In this document: positions 59,511-64,000 of the stretch, one piece after another
How positions within the stretch are numbered: the first letter of the stretch is position 1
Layout: the number at the start of each line of letters is the position of its first letter
Origin: Arachis hypogaea
Lineage: Eukaryota; Streptophyta; Magnoliopsida; Fabales; Fabaceae
Direction of reading: 5' to 3'
DNA length: 64,000 nt
Assembly (NCBI RefSeq): GCF_003086295.3
Contig: NC_092043.1
Coordinates: 51,178,598-51,242,597, forward strand
Translations under genes and position numbers: made by a program
Notes under the pieces: model-generated
Told to the model about the DNA's origin: nothing
Seen by the model: only the letters and a program-made list of their open reading frames with translations
The model's database searches: none

Positions 59511-60510
59511 TATTATTTAACGGTGGCTGATTTGTTGGTCCTAACTATCTTTGGGACTAACGTTAGTCCCTTAGTCTGGCTTTTAATTTAAACTGTTAGA
59601 TCATTTTATTATTATATCTAATGGTGTAGATTAAATACAAATTTATATGTTTAATTTTATTATTAAATGCTCCTTAATATTTAATATTTTTACAAATAAT
59701 TCTCTTTTTCTTTCTCTTATTATTTGTTTTGCAGATGGGATCTCTTCTTCTTCTTCACCACTGCAATGAAAAAAGGTGCTAGCAGCAACTGCCACGGTCC
59801 GGATCGAAACTACCCATGAATGCATGCAACTGTCAGAGTTTGGATCGAGACTATTTCGCACCCCTGCCCACCCCATCTCTAAAATTTGTGTCCTTCTCGT
59901 CTTTATGGTCATCGACGTCCTGTGGTGTTCTTTGAGGAGGAGGTCTTTTTCATCAAAACTGTCACACATATATACACAGAGACACATACTTCACATTTGA
60001 GATAGAAAATCAGAAAAGAAGAAACAAAAGAAAAGAAAAAAAAAAAGAAATCTTCACAGAAGATTATGACCTCAAAGGAGACCCAAGACTTCTAGCCATT
60101 TCTCAAGTCATCAGAGTCGTTTCTCACTTTCCCAAATAAGGTTTTCATTTTTTTCTTTACAACATTTTTATCTTCATTTTTTAGAATAGCAAAAAAAAAT
60201 ATTTTATTGTAGTTTCTTTAATTTTTGAACCTTATTCATCAACAGATTTATAATTTTGACTATTTGGTTTCATAATATTTATATGCTTAGAAGTCTGAAA
60301 TTGATAGTGTGCCACACAAAAGATCAATGAAAAGACATGTATGAGACCAACTATAAGCTAATAGAATAAATCTAGCCATGAAACAAGAAAGGTCAGTAAA
60401 TAATCTTGCATTTTTCTTTCCCCAAATATATTTGTTGAAACTTATGGTTGAGCAAGACATAATTGAACTTTGTTAATTAGAAAGAGTGAGTGAAGGATTA
60501 TTGATGAATA
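59511..60510. other. Intergenic DNA, nothing recognised
   Basis: A GC-richer block at 59730-59990 contains frames on both strands (74 and 114 codons) with no known domain. The rest is AT-rich. Confidence 0.45.
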
Positions 60511-60519
60511 TTTTTTTAA

Positions 60520-60704
60520 GGAAAAGTATAGGGAGTCAATGTAATTGGAGTACAATGTGTACAATGGTGGTTAACACAAAAATGAACAGTACTTTTGAAA
60601 TTAGAGTAAATTTGGGTAATTTTTATTTTTAACTCATATTGGATCAAATAAGCAGCCCATTGTACACATTGTACAGATACCCCATTGGCTCCCTAGCGGA
60701 ATTC
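60520..60704. mobile_element. Mutator-type MITE, 185 bp
   Basis: Inverted ends of about 45 bp: GGAAAAGTATAGGGAGTCAATG on the left and GAATTCCGCTAGGGAGCCAA read inward from the right, both followed by GTACAATGTGTACAATGG-like words. The 9-bp flanks are TTTTTTTAA and GTTTTTTAA (8 of 9). Size and TSD recall the active peanut MITE family AhMITE1, but I cannot confirm that. Confidence 0.7.
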
Positions 60705-60769
60705 GTTTTTTAATATCTAATTAGTGTTAAAAATACATTCATGAGAATACTCATCTATTCTAGTATATA

Positions 60770-61320
60770 AAAATCGGATTTCTGCACTTAATGATGGAGC
60801 TGACGTGGCATGCTTCTGAGAGTGTTTCCGATTTATTTCTTTTAACTTATTAAATACAAGTTATTACGATAAACTAACTATATCAACTAATTGATTTGAT
60901 TAGATATTTAAATATCATATAATTTATTATAATTTATATCAATTTGATTTGGTAGTCTTTTCTAATTTATTTATTTTAATATTCTGTTAGTATTTTTTAA
61001 TTTATTAAACCAAATTTCTTGTGTGTACTAATTAATTAATTTGATTAATTTATTAGTCATTAAAATAATTAATCTATGAATAAAATAGACAACTGAGATA
61101 TTTTCAACTAATAATCAAATGAGTTAAATTCAGATCATGTGAATTAATAACTAAATTAAAATAAAATAATTTCTTACTTATTCAGGTTGAGTGCAATAAA
61201 TACAAATTAATTTTGTTAGATAATGATAGTTATCTGGTCTACTATATATAGATGGCTACACAAAATTATAAGAATCGTGATTTTTATCACTCTTGCTATT
61301 TCAACTCTTCTTTTCTTCTT
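60770..61320 (+). repeat. Helitron-like dispersed repeat, copy 1
   Basis: Begins near TCTAGTATATAAAAATCGG and runs through TGACGTGGCATGCTTCTGAGAGTG-type sequence to TATATATAGATGGCTACACAAAATTATAA. The same order of words recurs at 62085-62615. The start is like Helitron 5' ends (TCT...TATATAAAA), but no CTRR 3' end with hairpin was found. Confidence 0.45.
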
Positions 61321-62084
61321 CTTTTTTTGTTCTTTATGTATAATTTTTTTATGTATAATACCCAAAATAGAAAAGTACGGATGAATATTTTATTGATTGT
61401 TTGTTTGATAAATATATCCCAATTCAGGCATTCTACTACTGTCGATGAAAGTTGACCTGTAGCAATTCAAAGTGGTCAATGTATTTTTTATAGTATTAGA
61501 TAGAAGAATATTTGTTAAAATGAATGTTCCCATTGTAATGAAATTTTTTTTAATTGTTATATTTTTATGTCAGTCGTGTAAATTCTTTAAAGGTACAAGA
61601 TAATAAAATAGGTTGACTTTAATATTATTAGAAGTTAAATTTAATGGTTTAAATAAGCACTACTAATTATATTTAAAAAGTAATTTTGTAATAATAATGC
61701 GATTTATATATTAATTTTTTTGAGTAAATTCATTTCAAAATGTAGAAATTAGACTCAACCACGCTAAAATTTTAAAGGTAATATAGAATTTGCCAACAAA
61801 ATAATATTCATTAAGAAAATAATTCTATTTATATATGGCTATTTTCTAATTATAAATAATAACAAGACTTATGAAAAAATATTAATGTCATCATTCTTAT
61901 TAATTAAATCATAATATTAGGTAGTTGATAGTTTTATAGGTGAAAATAATTAAGTAATTACGTCAAAATTAGCAACGAACAAGCAATAAGGATTCAGAAA
62001 AAATCTATTATATAATACTAATTTCATAATTAAAATATGTCACATATCATATTCTCATATATTTTATTTATTATCTATTTTATT
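61321..62084. other. AT-rich DNA between two repeat copies
   Basis: No gene or RNA recognised. Confidence 0.45.
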
Positions 62085-62615
62085 ATATAAAAATTAAGTT
62101 TCTATACTTAATGATGCTATTGACGTGACATGCTTATGAGAGTGTTTAGCGATTTGTTTCTTTTAACTCATTAAATATAATTTATTATGATAAATTAACT
62201 ATATCAACTAATTGATTTGATTAGATATTTAAATATTACATAATTTATTATAATTTATATCAATTTAATTTGGTAGTATTTTTTAATTTATTAAATCAAA
62301 TTAATTATACTAATTATCTGTATTAATTAATTAATAATTGATTAATTAATTATTAAAATAAAAATCTATGAAAAAAATAGGTTCTTGAGATATTTTTCAC
62401 TAATAATTAAATCAAATCAAATCATATATATTGAGCTAAATTTAAATCATGTGAATTAAGGATTAATTTAAACTAAGATGATTTTTTTACTTATTCAAAT
62501 TAAATGCAATAAATAAAATTAATTTTGTTAGATAATCATAGTATTTTAGTCTTCTATATATAGATAGCCACACAAAATTATAAACATCATCATTTTTATC
62601 GCTTATGTAAATGTA
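62085..62615 (+). repeat. Helitron-like dispersed repeat, copy 2
   Basis: Direct, diverged copy of 60770-61320, sharing CACTTAATGATG-like, AACTATATCAACTAATTGATTT and TATATATAGAT(A/G)GCCACACAAAATTATAA words in order. Confidence 0.45.
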
Positions 62616-64000
62616 TAGCACTATCAGATGAAAATTGATTAGATTACATTTATTTTCAACAAGGTAGGTGATCTTTTAGGTCTAATCACAGTCAGAATTG
62701 AGGAAGGTTTAAAAAATACTAATAATACAAATATTTTTTATTTTTAATATCCAATAATAAATATATAAATTAAAGCTAATATTGTTTCGTACAAAATTAT
62801 AAAATGTATAGCATACTCAAAATATATCCAATTCGATCTGGTTATTAAAAAATATTATAATTAACTTAAATATACACAATATTATTTCATATTTTTTATT
62901 TTTATTTTATTATCATAAAAAGTTACACATTATAAGAGAACCTCATCTTTTTACCAACAGTTTCCATTCAATGGTTTTTATAAAGAAAAAAGGCATAATA
63001 ATATTGTGTTTGATAAGAATATATCGAATTTTGAAAGGTTGAAGCATAGTTATAGGTTTAGTCCTTAACATATTCGTAAGTGAAGTGCAGAGTAAATAAA
63101 AAGATAGCTAATAAAAGAATAAATAGTTAAAACTTCTTCAATACTAACAGTCGTAGTGTATGATAAGTGTTCTATAATTTTTTTGGATTTGATTGTTTCT
63201 TTATTATTATATGTTGTTCTGTTTAGTTCATGCTAAAAAGACTTATGATAATCATCTTACCGTGATAGTGTAAAAGTTATAGGTATTATGTGTGCTCTTA
63301 AATCTCATGTTCTTGACGAATATTTGTGACTGAGGAATTGGTTTAATATCAATTTTATATTCTATTTAAATTATAATAGTGAGTAAAATTTTTTTAAAAT
63401 AAATAATGCGATTTTTTCATAAAAACAACGTTTAAATAATTGTGAAATTAGATTATACTATAGATGATGATAAAAATCTTGGCATTAGATTTGCTATAAT
63501 GTAAATTTTTAGGAATAATATGTTGTATTATATAATATAGTTATATTTTCTTATTTTCAATCTATATTATTTAGATTGGGATATTTTTAAAAAGGTTATT
63601 CAATTTTTTCTAAATTATTAAATCAAATCAGTTACAAACTAATTAATTAGATTGATTAAATATCTAGATATCTTATAATTTAATATAATTTAATTTATAT
63701 AGATACATGACTTTTACAATTTTATTATTTATTGTAATAAATTTTAGAGATAATTTTTGCAAGTTATAATTTATTTTTTATCTGCATATTCAACTTTTAA
63801 GAATAATTTTTTTAATTTTGTATTTATAAATAAATTTTTTTCTACTTCAATATATGAATTTTTTTTATTGTGCAATTCACTTTAACAACAATATATTAAT
63901 TTATGAAAATTTAAACTTGAGCTCTTGCTATGATTAAACTCAAGCTTTAATTTATTTTGTCATATTATTATATAAATATTAAATTCTATGATTAAACACT
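62616..64000. other. AT-rich intergenic DNA to the window end
   Basis: No gene recognised. The stretch 63600-63720 faintly resembles the inner part of the Helitron-like repeats. Confidence 0.45.

Overview
This window reads as legume nuclear DNA, most probably peanut (Arachis). It is AT-rich, its genes have plant GT-AG introns, and it is crowded with nested plant transposons. The Arachis call rests on two long solo LTRs (38770-40111 and 41581-43218) that resemble the abundant peanut FIDEL-type LTR family, and on a plant-mobile-domain element of a kind common in peanut. It was made from memory of these families without a database search.

Only two host genes look intact, both on the minus strand. 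The first is a three-exon NAC transcription factor of the NAC100 clade (22500-23617; 322 aa) that carries a near-perfect miR164 target site. The second is an eight-exon HAK5-like high-affinity potassium transporter (52438-55869; 719 aa). Two linked gene fragments (PABP-like and SH3P3-like, 48129-48771) are decayed captured pieces.

Layout: 1-2708 AT-rich with one small hAT-like element; 2709-5978 a Mutator-like element (MULE) with a dead plant-mobile-domain gene; 6911-8186 and 8231-9224 two non-autonomous TIR elements; 10640-14746 a young, deleted Ty3/gypsy Tat-type element with an antisense accessory ORF and an LTR-pol fusion ORF; 17459-21352 a decayed CACTA transposon with a hAT element inside it; 22500-23617 the NAC gene; 23959-27804 its upstream region, holding two TIR elements and a solo LTR with heat-shock-element-like arrays; 29890-34935 an old Ty1/copia wreck broken by a poly(A) retroposon, a CACTA fragment and a non-autonomous LTR element; 35200-35281 an (AT)n tract; 38273-47049 a complete-length but dead Ty1/copia element containing two FIDEL-like solo LTRs; 48129-48771 the gene fragments; 49310-52030 a 1.1-kb tandem array of a small LTR unit; 52438-55869 HAK5; 57059-59510 an element whose core is a 2-kb (CT)n/(GA)n giant inverted repeat; 60520-62615 a MITE and two Helitron-like repeats.

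There is no operon-like cooperation here. What links the parts is insertion history, which can be ordered by nesting and by target-site duplications (TSDs), and the possible regulatory effect of the insertions upstream of the NAC gene. I found no clearly new biological system. The strongest leads are the giant polypyrimidine/polypurine palindrome, the ONSEN-like solo LTR, the antisense-ORF retroelement and the 867-bp poly(A) retroposon.
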